Source of the DNA: Chryseobacterium soli
Lineage (GTDB): Bacteria; Bacteroidota; Bacteroidia; Flavobacteriales; Weeksellaceae
Length of the DNA stretch: 64,000 bases
Direction: 5' to 3'
NCBI RefSeq assembly: GCF_000737705.1
Contig: NZ_JPRH01000010.1
Coordinates: 124,001 to 188,000 of the forward strand
The notes under the pieces: model-generated
What the model was told of the DNA's origin: nothing
Seen by the model: the letters and a program-made list of their open reading frames with translations, nothing else
Databases searched by the model: none
Program-made: the position numbers and the translations under genes
Shown: positions 42,847 to 50,907 of the stretch, in pieces
Position numbering within the stretch: the first letter of the stretch is position 1
Layout of the letters: every line of letters starts with the position of its first letter

Positions 42847-45240
42847 TTAATTCCTCAATGGTTTTCCGTTTTGTAACATATATTGAATTCTCTCCAATGT
42901 TTTTCTTTCCCCACACAGCTGTAGGAACGTTTCTCTTTCAAGATTCAATAAATATTGTTCAGTTACGACGGTTGGTTCAGAAAGATTTCCTCCGACCATT
43001 ACATTGGCCAGTTTATCGGCAATTTTCTTGTCGTGTTCAGAAATGAATTTTCCGGTTAACATTTGGTCTGTTCCTACATAGAACATTCCTAATGCGTCCT
43101 TACCTAATACTTTTACTTTCTGTTCGATAGGCTGTGTATATCCTTGTTCCGCTAACAGTTTTGCTATTTTTTTAGCTTCTGCAATCTGTCTGTTTTTGCT
43201 TACAGAAACGATGTCTTTTCCTTTTTCAAGAATTCCCATATCGTATGCTTCGTATGCTGAAGTGGCTACTTTTCCCATTGCGATATTCATGAAGGCTTCA
43301 CGAAGTCTGTTGTTTTTCACATCATCACTGTGGAATTCTCTGGAAGTTCTCAATGTTAATTCTTTTGTTCCACCACCACCAGGGATTACTCCAACTCCGG
43401 TTTCTACTAATCCGATGTACGTTTCTGCTGCAGCAACCACTCTGTCTGCGTGCATAGTCATTTCGCAACCACCACCAAGAGTCATTCCGTGAGGAGCTAC
43501 GACTACTGGAATAGAGGAGTAACGTACTCTCATCATTGATTTCTGAAAGTAAGCAATCGCCATATTCAAATCGTCCCAATCCTGCTCAATCGCCATCATA
43601 AGGATCATTGCTAAATTGGCACCTACAGAGAAGTTTGTTCCCTGATTTCCGATCACTAAACCGTCATATTCTTTTTCAGCTAAATCGATGGCTCTGTTTA
43701 ATCCGTCAAGCACTTCGCCTCCAAGAGAGTTCATTTTAGAACGGATCTCAAAGTTGATGATTCCGTCTCCAAGATCTTCTATGGAAGCTCCGGAATTGCT
43801 CCAAAGTGTTTTGTTTTTTCTGATATTATCTAAAATAATGAAGGCATCCTGTCCCGGAATTTTGTTGTATTCGCCGGAATTTTTATCAACATAAGTGCTT
43901 TGCCCTTCATCATTAACTTTATAGAATGTTTCTACATTTTTAACCCAATCTGAAACTTCATAACCTGCATCTTTGGCTAATTCAATACCTTTTTGAACGC
44001 CAACTGCATCCCATATTTCAAACGGACCGTTTTCCCATCCAAAACCTGCTCTCATGGCATCATCAATTTTATAGATGTCGTCAGAGATTTCAGGAACTTT
44101 ATGAGAAACATAGGCGAATAGGGCGCCCAAGGATTTTCTGTATAATTCTCCGGCTTTATCTTTTCCGCCGATCAACACTTTAAATCTGTCGATAGGCTTA
44201 TCAATTGTTTTTGTTAATTCTAACGTAGGAAATGAAGATTTCCCCTGAAGTTCATATTCTAAAGTCTCAAGGTTTAATCCATGAATTTCAGATTTTCCAT
44301 CTGCCGTTTTCACTTTTTTATAGAATCCCTGCTGCGTTTTAGACCCCAGCCACTTATTATCCATCATTTTCTGGATATAATCAGGAAGAGCAAAAACATC
44401 ATTGAAATCATTGGCTTCAGCACCGCTTTGACGTACACCGTTGGCAACCATCACCAAAGTATCTAAACCTACCACATCCGCTGTTCTGAACGTTGCTGAT
44501 TTAGGACGTCCGATAACAGGACCTGTTAATTTATCAACATCAGAAACATTCAATCCTAATTTCTGAACGTTATGAAGAAGATCCATAATAGAGAAAACCC
44601 CAATTCTGTTGGCAATAAATGCAGGGGTATCTTTTGCTAAAACAGTCGTTTTACCTAAAAACTTAGCGCCATAAGTCATATAGAAATCTATAATCTCAGG
44701 ATCCGTATCATTAGTTGGAATAATCTCTAAAAGAGGAAGGTATCGTACCGGATTGAAAAAGTGAGTTCCTGCAAAATATTTTTTGAAATCATCACTTCTT
44801 CCTTCTGTTAAAAAGTGAATAGGAATTCCTGAGGTATTAGAAGAAATCAAGGTACCCGGTTTTCTGAACTGTTCAATTTTTTCGTACACTGATTTTTTGA
44901 TGTCCAGTCTTTCCACTACTACTTCAATAATCCAGTCTGTATTTTTTATCTTTTGTAAGTCATCATCAAAGTTTCCCACTTTGATTCTATCTGCAAATTT
45001 TGGAGAATAGAGCAGTGCGGGGCTTGCTTTTTTCAGTTTTTCAAAGTTTTCGGCAGCGATTCGGTTTCTTACTGCTTTGTCATCTTTGGTCAAACCTTTT
45101 TTTTGTTCTGCTTCGGTCAGTTCAAAAGGAACGATGTCAAGCAGCAATACTTCTACGCCAATATTGGCAAAGTGTGCTGCAATCCCGCTTCCCATAATTC
45201 CTGAGCCAAGAACCGTTACATGTTTGATTCTTCTTTTCAT
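42847..45240 (-). CDS. 3-hydroxyacyl-CoA dehydrogenase / enoyl-CoA hydratase fusion (FadB-like)
   Basis: The 797-residue fusion begins with the NAD domain of hydroxyacyl-CoA dehydrogenase (VLGSGIMGSGIAAHFANIG, then FAGTHFFNPVRYLPLLEII) and ends with an enoyl-CoA hydratase/isomerase domain (PHGMTLGGGCEMTMHADRV, GVGVIPGGGGTKELTLR). Domain order is the reverse of E. coli FadB (hydratase first) but normal for this group. Known: hydrates trans-2-enoyl-CoA and oxidises the alcohol. It is the first enzyme gene after the MarR regulator and starts the operon ending at 38872. Confidence 0.95.
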   Translation of the reverse strand: MKRRIKHVTVLGSGIMGSGIAAHFANIGVEVLLLDIVPFELTEAEQKKGLTKDDKAVRNRIAAENFEKLKKASPALLYSPKFADRIKVGNFDDDLQKIKNTDWIIEVVVERLDIKKSVYEKIEQFRKPGTLISSNTSGIPIHFLTEGRSDDFKKYFAGTHFFNPVRYLPLLEIIPTNDTDPEIIDFYMTYGAKFLGKTTVLAKDTPAFIANRIGVFSIMDLLHNVQKLGLNVSDVDKLTGPVIGRPKSATFRTADVVGLDTLVMVANGVRQSGAEANDFNDVFALPDYIQKMMDNKWLGSKTQQGFYKKVKTADGKSEIHGLNLETLEYELQGKSSFPTLELTKTIDKPIDRFKVLIGGKDKAGELYRKSLGALFAYVSHKVPEISDDIYKIDDAMRAGFGWENGPFEIWDAVGVQKGIELAKDAGYEVSDWVKNVETFYKVNDEGQSTYVDKNSGEYNKIPGQDAFIILDNIRKNKTLWSNSGASIEDLGDGIINFEIRSKMNSLGGEVLDGLNRAIDLAEKEYDGLVIGNQGTNFSVGANLAMILMMAIEQDWDDLNMAIAYFQKSMMRVRYSSIPVVVAPHGMTLGGGCEMTMHADRVVAAAETYIGLVETGVGVIPGGGGTKELTLRTSREFHSDDVKNNRLREAFMNIAMGKVATSAYEAYDMGILEKGKDIVSVSKNRQIAEAKKIAKLLAEQGYTQPIEQKVKVLGKDALGMFYVGTDQMLTGKFISEHDKKIADKLANVMVGGNLSEPTVVTEQYLLNLERETFLQLCGERKTLERIQYMLQNGKPLRN

Positions 45241-45295
45241 ATGTAAATTTTTATTATTTCTAAAATCATAGATAACCTTGCGGCTTCTTTATAAT

Positions 45296-45751
45296 TTATT
45301 TTCTGTTGTTCAATAATTCGTTGGCAATTTTCATGATTTCATGCATTACATCCTTAAATACTTCTATTTTTTCAGGTGCAATTTTTTCCATCACTTTCTT
45401 ATTGAAATTGACGACAACTTCTTTGGACATGTTCCTTGAATTCAATCCCTTATCTGTAAGCTTGATGATCACTTCTCTTTTATCAGTGGTCGTCTTTTCT
45501 TTATAGATATATCCGTTGTCTTCCAATAATTTTATGATCCGTGTTAAAGAAGTAGGCTCAATGGCCATTTTAGGTCCCAGATTGGTACTTCTGGTTCCTT
45601 CTTTAGGATCGATCTTTAGGAGGGTAAGAGCCTGAACGGCCGTAGAATCATGCTCTTGGGCAAGTTCTGTGTACATTTTAGAAACAGCTAACCAGGTCTG
45701 TTTTAATACTAAATCTACATTTTCAATTTTATCTTTGTTATGATCCATCAT
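45296..45751 (-). CDS. MarR-family repressor of the beta-oxidation operon
   Basis: The frame is open to a TTG at 45775, but a -7 box overlaps that codon, so ATG 45751 (or 45748) is preferred, giving about 151 residues. The winged helix is clear: TKMAIEPTSLTRIIKLLEDNGYIYKEKTTTDKREVIIKLTDKG. In this strand order the gene leads directly into the FadB-like gene. Known: MarR proteins repress and bind palindromes, released by small ligands; acyl-CoAs are likely here (inference). Two operators are upstream. Confidence 0.9.
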   Translation of the reverse strand: MMDHNKDKIENVDLVLKQTWLAVSKMYTELAQEHDSTAVQALTLLKIDPKEGTRSTNLGPKMAIEPTSLTRIIKLLEDNGYIYKEKTTTDKREVIIKLTDKGLNSRNMSKEVVVNFNKKVMEKIAPEKIEVFKDVMHEIMKIANELLNNRK

Positions 45752-45772
45752 TTTTCCTGAAATGGTTTTACC

Positions 45773-45887
45773 CAAATTTAGTAAATATTATGCATGCATA
45801 GTATTTATTAACGTTAAATTTTGTTAATAACCTGATATGTAGATGGTTAAATTGTATGATTAGCATAATACTATGCATGCATAGTAT
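45773..45887 (-). promoter_or_regulatory. Promoter and two MarR operators
   Basis: On the minus strand TAAATTTG (45780-45773) fits TAnnTTTG. A 20-bp near-perfect palindrome with core TATGCATGCATA (45785-45804) covers the -33 region. A perfect 20-bp copy, ATACTATGCATGCATAGTAT, lies at 45868-45887; centres are 83 bp apart. This is a typical autoregulated MarR layout and could bring DNA into a loop. Confidence 0.75.
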
Positions 45888-45913
45888 ATCGATACATCAA
45901 TGAAAACTAAGTA

Positions 45914-46837
45914 TTAATGAATGTTTCTGATGAAATCAACGATATCTTCAAAAGATTCGCATTGATGTTTCGTGCTTTCCTTAGAGATTGTCCAAAATAG
46001 ATCCTGGAACTCAAAATGGAAAGAAGAAAGGTCTTTTTGGAAGTTTTTTTGTAACAAAGAATAGAGCATTTCCTTATAAAAATCAGGAGCTGTAATTTTA
46101 GGTGGAATAAAATTTTCATTTACCTGAAATAAAGAAGCATTCGTGAGTTCATCATGTTGCAGCAGGACATCTTCAACAATTCCTGAGTGTAAATAGCCGT
46201 CTTTTACATACCAAATCTTATCTGCAAATTCTTTTGCCAGCCGCCAGTCATGGGAAGAAAACAAAATGAGTTTTTGCTGCTCTTTTGCTAATTTTCTAAG
46301 GGTTTTGAGAATGATTATTTTATTCTTTTCATCAAGATGTGTGGTTGGTTCGTCCAGAATGATAATAGGAGAGTTTTGTGTTAATGCTCTTCCTATAAAT
46401 GCTTTCTGAAGATTCCCATCGGATAGATTTTTAAGAAGAGTATGTTTATATCGACTTAAATCCAGCTCTTCAATAATAGCAGACACTTCATCCCGGTCTT
46501 CTTTTTTTAATTCAAAATAAAAAGGATAGTAAATGTATTTGCCCAATGAAATGAGATCTTCAACGGTATAATTCTGAGGAACAACAGATTTTGAGAAAAC
46601 AATAGCAATATGTTCAGCGATCTCTTTTACAGAAAGGTTTTTTATGCTTTTATGATCAATAAAAATCTCACCATTCAATAACGGAATCTGATGCAAAATA
46701 GATTTAATCAGCGTTGTTTTTCCTACTCCGTTATTCCCGATCAACAAGCATACATCTCCTAAATTCAAGCCTGCCTCAGCATTTGAAATTAGAGTTGTAT
46801 CATAACCGATGTTAGCTTGTTTGATTTGTAGATGCAT
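45914..46837 (-). CDS. Iron-siderophore/cobalamin-type ABC transporter ATPase
   Basis: From ATG 46837 the product is 307 residues: Walker A IGNNGVGKTTLIK, signature LKNLSDGNLQKAFIGRAL and Walker B IIILDEPTTHLD, as in FecE/BtuD-type ATPases. The C-terminal 80 residues (from about 230) are an extra domain. The frame extends to 46900, but that part lies inside a repeat, and the stretch before MHLQIKQ has no family similarity. Its permease partner is at 47577; a GxxExxY gene lies between. No binding protein is in the window. Confidence 0.88.
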   Translation of the reverse strand: MHLQIKQANIGYDTTLISNAEAGLNLGDVCLLIGNNGVGKTTLIKSILHQIPLLNGEIFIDHKSIKNLSVKEIAEHIAIVFSKSVVPQNYTVEDLISLGKYIYYPFYFELKKEDRDEVSAIIEELDLSRYKHTLLKNLSDGNLQKAFIGRALTQNSPIIILDEPTTHLDEKNKIIILKTLRKLAKEQQKLILFSSHDWRLAKEFADKIWYVKDGYLHSGIVEDVLLQHDELTNASLFQVNENFIPPKITAPDFYKEMLYSLLQKNFQKDLSSFHFEFQDLFWTISKESTKHQCESFEDIVDFIRNIH

Positions 46838-46865
46838 TGTTGTTGTTTTATCGCAAAGTCCTATT

Positions 46866-46914
46866 TTTAAGGGGGCAAGAAAATTCAAGATTTTCAGCAA
46901 GATTTAGTTAAAGT
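46866..46914 (-). repeat. Repeat copy A flanking the GxxExxY gene
   Basis: TTTTTAAGG...GCAAGAAAAT...GATTTTCAGCAAG here is closely similar, in the same orientation, to 47406-47453 on the other side of the GxxExxY gene. The two copies bracket that gene. Confidence 0.65.
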
Positions 46915-46956
46915 ATATAATCAATACTTATATTTTGCTAAATTAATGTTTTTAAA

Positions 46957-47334
46957 TTATAGATTATTAACAATCCTTGTTACTCCGTTTTTAAAAACAT
47001 CAGATTGAAAGTTGAGTAATAAACCTAGTTTGCAGTTTGTCATTTTCAAGTAAGTTAGAAGTTGGGCTTTATGAATAGAATTGATATATTCAACAGTTTT
47101 TATTTCTAGTATTAATTTATTTTCTATAATTATATCCAGTCTGAAAGCATTTTGAATTCTTAGTTCTTCATAAATAATAGGAAGTAGTTTCTGTTTTTCT
47201 ACAAATAATCCAGTTTTAACTAATTCATAAAACATGCATTCTTCATAAACATGCTCAAATAATCCTGGACCTAACTTTTTATGGATTTTTAAACCTGTTT
47301 CAAAAACAATTTTTGATAATTCATTTTCTGTCAT
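46957..47334 (-). CDS. GxxExxY-family (PDDEXK-like) protein
   Basis: The 125-residue protein carries the family motif G-L-F-E-H-V-Y in KLGPGLFEHVYEECM, then FRLDIIIENKLILEIKTVE with the D...E-x-K pattern of a PDDEXK nuclease core. Known: widespread in Bacteroidota, function not settled. It sits between the permease and ATPase of an ABC transporter and is bracketed by direct repeats, consistent with insertion. It is transcribed in the same direction as the transporter. Confidence 0.9.
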   Translation of the reverse strand: MTENELSKIVFETGLKIHKKLGPGLFEHVYEECMFYELVKTGLFVEKQKLLPIIYEELRIQNAFRLDIIIENKLILEIKTVEYINSIHKAQLLTYLKMTNCKLGLLLNFQSDVFKNGVTRIVNNL

Positions 47335-47371
47335 TTGTGTGGTGTTTTTTTTGTAATTATTTAGTTTTTAA

Positions 47372-47548
47372 CGCAAAGACGCAAATCTTTCACTTTGTAT
47401 ACTGCTTTTAAGGCGCAAGAAAATCAAAGATTTTCAGCAAGCATCGTGTTAAATGATTACATAATAAATATACATTTTAAATTTTATCGGCGATAAAATC
47501 CTTGCGCCTTAATAACATAAAAAGATAAAATAAAATTGCGTCTTTGCG
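47372..47548. repeat. Nested inverted-repeat element between permease and GxxExxY gene
   Basis: Three symmetric layers are visible: CGCAAAGACGCAA (47372-47384) with TTGCGTCTTTGCG (47536-47548), TTAAGGCGCAAG (47408-47419) with CTTGCGCCTTAA (47501-47512), and a central 9-1-9 palindrome ATTTTATCG-G-CGATAAAAT (47481-47499). The second repeat copy, 47406-47453, is part of the left half. It looks like a MITE/REP-type mobile element. Confidence 0.6.
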
Positions 47549-47576
47549 ATTCACCAACAAGTGCATTTTCAAAGCA

Positions 47577-48548
47577 TCATACTTTATTCTGCTTCAAAAG
47601 CATCATGAGAATTACAGGGATTCCAAAAATAGAGCTAATTACATTCAAAGGTATTTGAGTTTTTTCTGCAATAGTGGAAAATAGCAACATAATCAACATT
47701 CCCAGCAGCATATTCAGGATCCATTGCTGCCAAAGCTTTGCGGGATTATAAATGAGTCTGCAAAAATGAGGTACAATAATTCCAATAAATAGGATAGGTC
47801 CTAAAAATGCCGTAATAGAAGCAGAAAGCAGGGAAGAGGCAATGATGATCAGAAGTTTTAAGTGTTGTAAATTCACTCCTAAACTTTGAGCATACGAACT
47901 TCCCAATGAATTGCCAATTAAGGGTTTTATGGTTTTAAAACAGATAAACATACCTATGGACACTAAAATAAATAATAAGAAAATCTGATTTCTCGTCACC
48001 ATATTATTCGCTCCGAAAGACCATAAAATGTAGTTTTTCAAACTTTGATTCTCGGCATAAAACTGAAGCAGGGAAACAATAGCTCCTGCAAATGCCGAAA
48101 CAAGAAACCCGAAAATAATAAGATATGATTTATCCTGAAATTTATTAGACATGGATAGCAGGATGAGCATCAGTGCAAAACTTCCGGCAATGGCTGATAA
48201 ACTCAGGAAACTGTTCTGAAGAAATTCAGGAAGAAGGAAATCATGTGAAAAAAAAATATAAAAAGCGACGGATAAACTGGCTACAGAAGTAATTCCCAGA
48301 ATGTCCGGTCCGGCTAATGGATTTTGAAAATACTCTTGCATTAAAAATCCCGATGTTGGAATTGAAATTCCCGCCAGAAGCATAACTAAAATACGATTGA
48401 CCCGAATTTCAGCGATCTGGCTATGGTTTGAATTTTGAAAAAAATCCTGAATGTGTAAACTCAAAAACCCTGTGTTCATATTCATAACCGCGGCAATAAT
48501 AATTGCGATTAAAGAAAATAAACACAGGATTTTAAATTTTTTTGACAT
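47577..48548 (-). CDS. FecCD/BtuC-family ABC transporter permease
   Basis: The 323-residue membrane protein has about nine hydrophobic segments and family motifs RVNRILVMLLAGISIPTSG, NPLAGPDILGITSVAS, and LGPILFIGIIVPHFCRLI near the C-terminus. Known: forms the inner-membrane channel for iron-siderophore, haem or cobalamin uptake with a FecE-type ATPase. The matching ATPase at 45914 is on the same strand but separated by a GxxExxY gene and a repeat element. A TlpA-like protein is 24 bases upstream. No binding protein in the window. Confidence 0.92.
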   Translation of the reverse strand: MSKKFKILCLFSLIAIIIAAVMNMNTGFLSLHIQDFFQNSNHSQIAEIRVNRILVMLLAGISIPTSGFLMQEYFQNPLAGPDILGITSVASLSVAFYIFFSHDFLLPEFLQNSFLSLSAIAGSFALMLILLSMSNKFQDKSYLIIFGFLVSAFAGAIVSLLQFYAENQSLKNYILWSFGANNMVTRNQIFLLFILVSIGMFICFKTIKPLIGNSLGSSYAQSLGVNLQHLKLLIIIASSLLSASITAFLGPILFIGIIVPHFCRLIYNPAKLWQQWILNMLLGMLIMLLFSTIAEKTQIPLNVISSIFGIPVILMMLLKQNKV

Positions 48549-48572
48549 TATTTTGAATAAACGATGTAGGTT

Positions 48573-49136
48573 CTATTTTAAAAGAGAAGCGATCTTGGAA
48601 TTTAAGGTCTCTTCTGTCATCATTCCCAAAAATTCATCGGTTGTATTGCCTTTTCTCATATACGTGAAAGGTATGGAGCCACCGTCCCATTGCTTAAAGT
48701 TCTTTGCAAAGAAGGTATGATCCAGTTTTTTACCGTCTAATAACACGATATTATGAGCAAGTCCGTTTTCATCGGCAAATTTTTTCACAGCACCGGACCA
48801 GTCTGATTTTTCATCCAGATTCACGAAAGTAAATTTTACGGGTTTTCCTTTCAGTTCCGCCATTTTATTCTTAAAATGAGGGATTTCTTTCATACAAGGT
48901 CCGCACCAGGTTGCAAAAAAATTAGTAACATATAACGTGTCATTATTTTTAGCTAAATACTGGCCTAGTTTTTCATAAGAAATTTCAGGAGAAACAAAGG
49001 CACTTGATTCTGAACCAGTCTTTTCTGTGGTAGAAAGTGAGTCTGATGGCTTAGTTTCTGCATCTGTCTTCTGAGTTTCTTTTTTACAGCTTGAAAGGGC
49101 AAACAAAACAAGCGTTGCTAAAATTATCTTTCTCAT
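48573..49136 (-). CDS. TlpA/thioredoxin-like lipoprotein
   Basis: The 187-residue protein has a lipoprotein signal (LFALSSCKKE, Cys near 17), a Ser/Thr-rich linker, and a thioredoxin fold with FFATWCGPCMKEIPHF and the late PFTYMRKGNT cis-Pro region. Known: envelope thioredoxins reduce or rearrange disulfides, often in cytochrome-c maturation or metal handling. It is the first gene before the FecCD permease, separated by 24 bases, so it is probably co-transcribed. Divergent from the PaaE-like gene. Confidence 0.9.
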   Translation of the reverse strand: MRKIILATLVLFALSSCKKETQKTDAETKPSDSLSTTEKTGSESSAFVSPEISYEKLGQYLAKNNDTLYVTNFFATWCGPCMKEIPHFKNKMAELKGKPVKFTFVNLDEKSDWSGAVKKFADENGLAHNIVLLDGKKLDHTFFAKNFKQWDGGSIPFTYMRKGNTTDEFLGMMTEETLNSKIASLLK

Positions 49137-49168
49137 AAATTATTTTTTATCTATTTTTGAATTGAAGT

Positions 49169-50293
49169 ATGGAACAACAAATCTATAAAGGGAAACTGAT
49201 ACAGTTTCATTGGCTAAAAATAGCGAAAAAGGAAGAACTAACCAAAAATACTTTTTCTCTGGAGTTCGATATTCCGGGGAATTTACAAGAGAATTTCAAG
49301 TTTGAGGCAGGTCAGTATGTAAGTGTAAAATTTCAATCTTATGGAGAGGAAGTGATTCATGATTATTCGATGACCTCTGCTCCATATGAAAAAAAAATAT
49401 GTCTGGGAATTAAAGTAAATTCTCCTGACGGGACAACTTCCCAACTCTTCAAAAATTATAAAGTGGGCGATCAGTTGCAGGTGGGAGAGCCTAACGGCAG
49501 ATTCACATTAGGATCTAAACCGAGTGAATTCAGAACGATTATTGGTTTTGCTGCCGGTATTGGGATTACTCCGATCATAAGCCATTTCAAAAATATTCTT
49601 CATAATGAGCCGAGAACGAGACTTTTTTTATTCTTCGGAAATAAAAGCTCGGAGGAATTGATTTACAGGGATCTTTTGGACAATCTTACCAAAAAGTATG
49701 GAGACAGACTGCAGATTTTTTACTTCTTTTCACGGGAAAATACGGCTGACCCATTTTTTTATGGAAGGCTGGATGCTAAAAAACTCAATTTAATTATTAA
49801 TCAAATTCTGCATCTGGATGATACGGATGAAGAATCTACGATCTGGGATGCGGTAGACGAAGTTCTTATTTGCGGAAAAGGGGATATGATCAAAACATTG
49901 GCTAATGCCTGCTATCATCATGGAATTCCTAAAAAGAATATTCATTTTGAACTTTTTGAAGAATTTAATGACGATATTTACCCGGTTGAAAAAGAATTCC
50001 CTTTGATTGAACAGATCGAAGTAGAATGTATAATGTTGGAAAAAACATATCAGACAGTACTTCCCGACAATAAAGAAAAGATTTTGCAACAGCTGTTGGC
50101 TCAAAAATTTCCGGTTCCATATTCGTGTAAATCCGGAATATGCGGCAGTTGTGAGTGTTATCTGGAAGAAGGAGAAGTAGAGCTGCTAGAAAATGAATAT
50201 CTAACGGAAAAAGAAGAAGCGCAGGGACGGATTTTAGCTTGCATGTCCATTGCAAAAAGTAAGAAAATAAAGCTTAACTTTGATCTTAGTTGA
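49169..50293 (+). CDS. Ferredoxin--NAD(P)+ reductase, PaaE-like
   Basis: The 374-residue protein has an FAD domain (FKFEAGQYVSVKF, HDYSMTSAP), an NAD domain (IIGFAAGIGITPIISHFK, VLICGKGDMIKTL) and a C-terminal plant-type 2Fe-2S domain with PYSCKSGICGSCECYLEEG and ILACMS. Known: same layout as PaaE, the reductase of phenylacetyl-CoA epoxidase, but paaABCD are not here, so its electron acceptor is unknown. It overlaps the next gene's TTG start by 4 bases. Confidence 0.9.
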   Translation: MEQQIYKGKLIQFHWLKIAKKEELTKNTFSLEFDIPGNLQENFKFEAGQYVSVKFQSYGEEVIHDYSMTSAPYEKKICLGIKVNSPDGTTSQLFKNYKVGDQLQVGEPNGRFTLGSKPSEFRTIIGFAAGIGITPIISHFKNILHNEPRTRLFLFFGNKSSEELIYRDLLDNLTKKYGDRLQIFYFFSRENTADPFFYGRLDAKKLNLIINQILHLDDTDEESTIWDAVDEVLICGKGDMIKTLANACYHHGIPKKNIHFELFEEFNDDIYPVEKEFPLIEQIEVECIMLEKTYQTVLPDNKEKILQQLLAQKFPVPYSCKSGICGSCECYLEEGEVELLENEYLTEKEEAQGRILACMSIAKSKKIKLNFDLS

Positions 50294-50907
50294 GAGCCGT
50301 AAAAAACATATTTAACTTAACTTTTATATCAATAGAAATAGGAATTCTGTTGATATGTTTTTGTAATGCCTGGGTTTTTGGTCTTACAAACGGGAGAACT
50401 TATACTAAAATATCAAAAATACCACCCCGTGAAATAGCTTTGGTGCTGGGAACTTCACCTAAAATGAGATCAGGTTTGTCTAATCCTTATTTTACTAAAA
50501 GAATGGATGCCGCAGCCCTTCTATACCATCACGGAAAGATCAAAAAAATTATTGTGAGCGGAGAAAAAAGCAAAGGTTATAATGAACCTGCTGCCATGAA
50601 AAATTATCTGGTTTATCAGGAAGGGGTTCCGGGAGAAATCATCATTGAAGATCCTAAAGGTTTTAACACCTATAAAAGTATTTTACGCTGTAAAGACGTT
50701 TATAAAAAGAAGAATGTCATTATAGTCTCTCAGGGTTTTCATAACCTACGAGCTTTGTTTTTTGCAAGAAACAACAATATGAATGCATTGGGCTTTGATG
50801 CTCAGGATGTCACCAAACCTGAAAGTTACTACAGAAATCAATCCAGAGAGATACTCGCCAGAGTGATTGCTGTAGTGTATTTTACGTTGGGTATTTCTCC
50901 GGATTAG
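50290..50907 (+). CDS. SanA/YdcF-type DUF218 protein
   Basis: The 205-residue protein has one N-terminal membrane helix (FNLTFISIEIGILLICFCNAWVF) and a DUF218 domain with IALVLGTSPKM, KKIIVSGEKSKGY, YKSILRCKDVY and VIIVSQGFHNLRALFFA. Known: SanA relatives affect envelope barrier function in other bacteria. The start is TTG at 50290, overlapping the TGA of the previous gene (TTGA), which implies coupled translation. No in-frame ATG is nearer. Converges on tamL. Confidence 0.85.
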   Translation: MRAVKNIFNLTFISIEIGILLICFCNAWVFGLTNGRTYTKISKIPPREIALVLGTSPKMRSGLSNPYFTKRMDAAALLYHHGKIKKIIVSGEKSKGYNEPAAMKNYLVYQEGVPGEIIIEDPKGFNTYKSILRCKDVYKKKNVIIVSQGFHNLRALFFARNNNMNALGFDAQDVTKPESYYRNQSREILARVIAVVYFTLGISPD

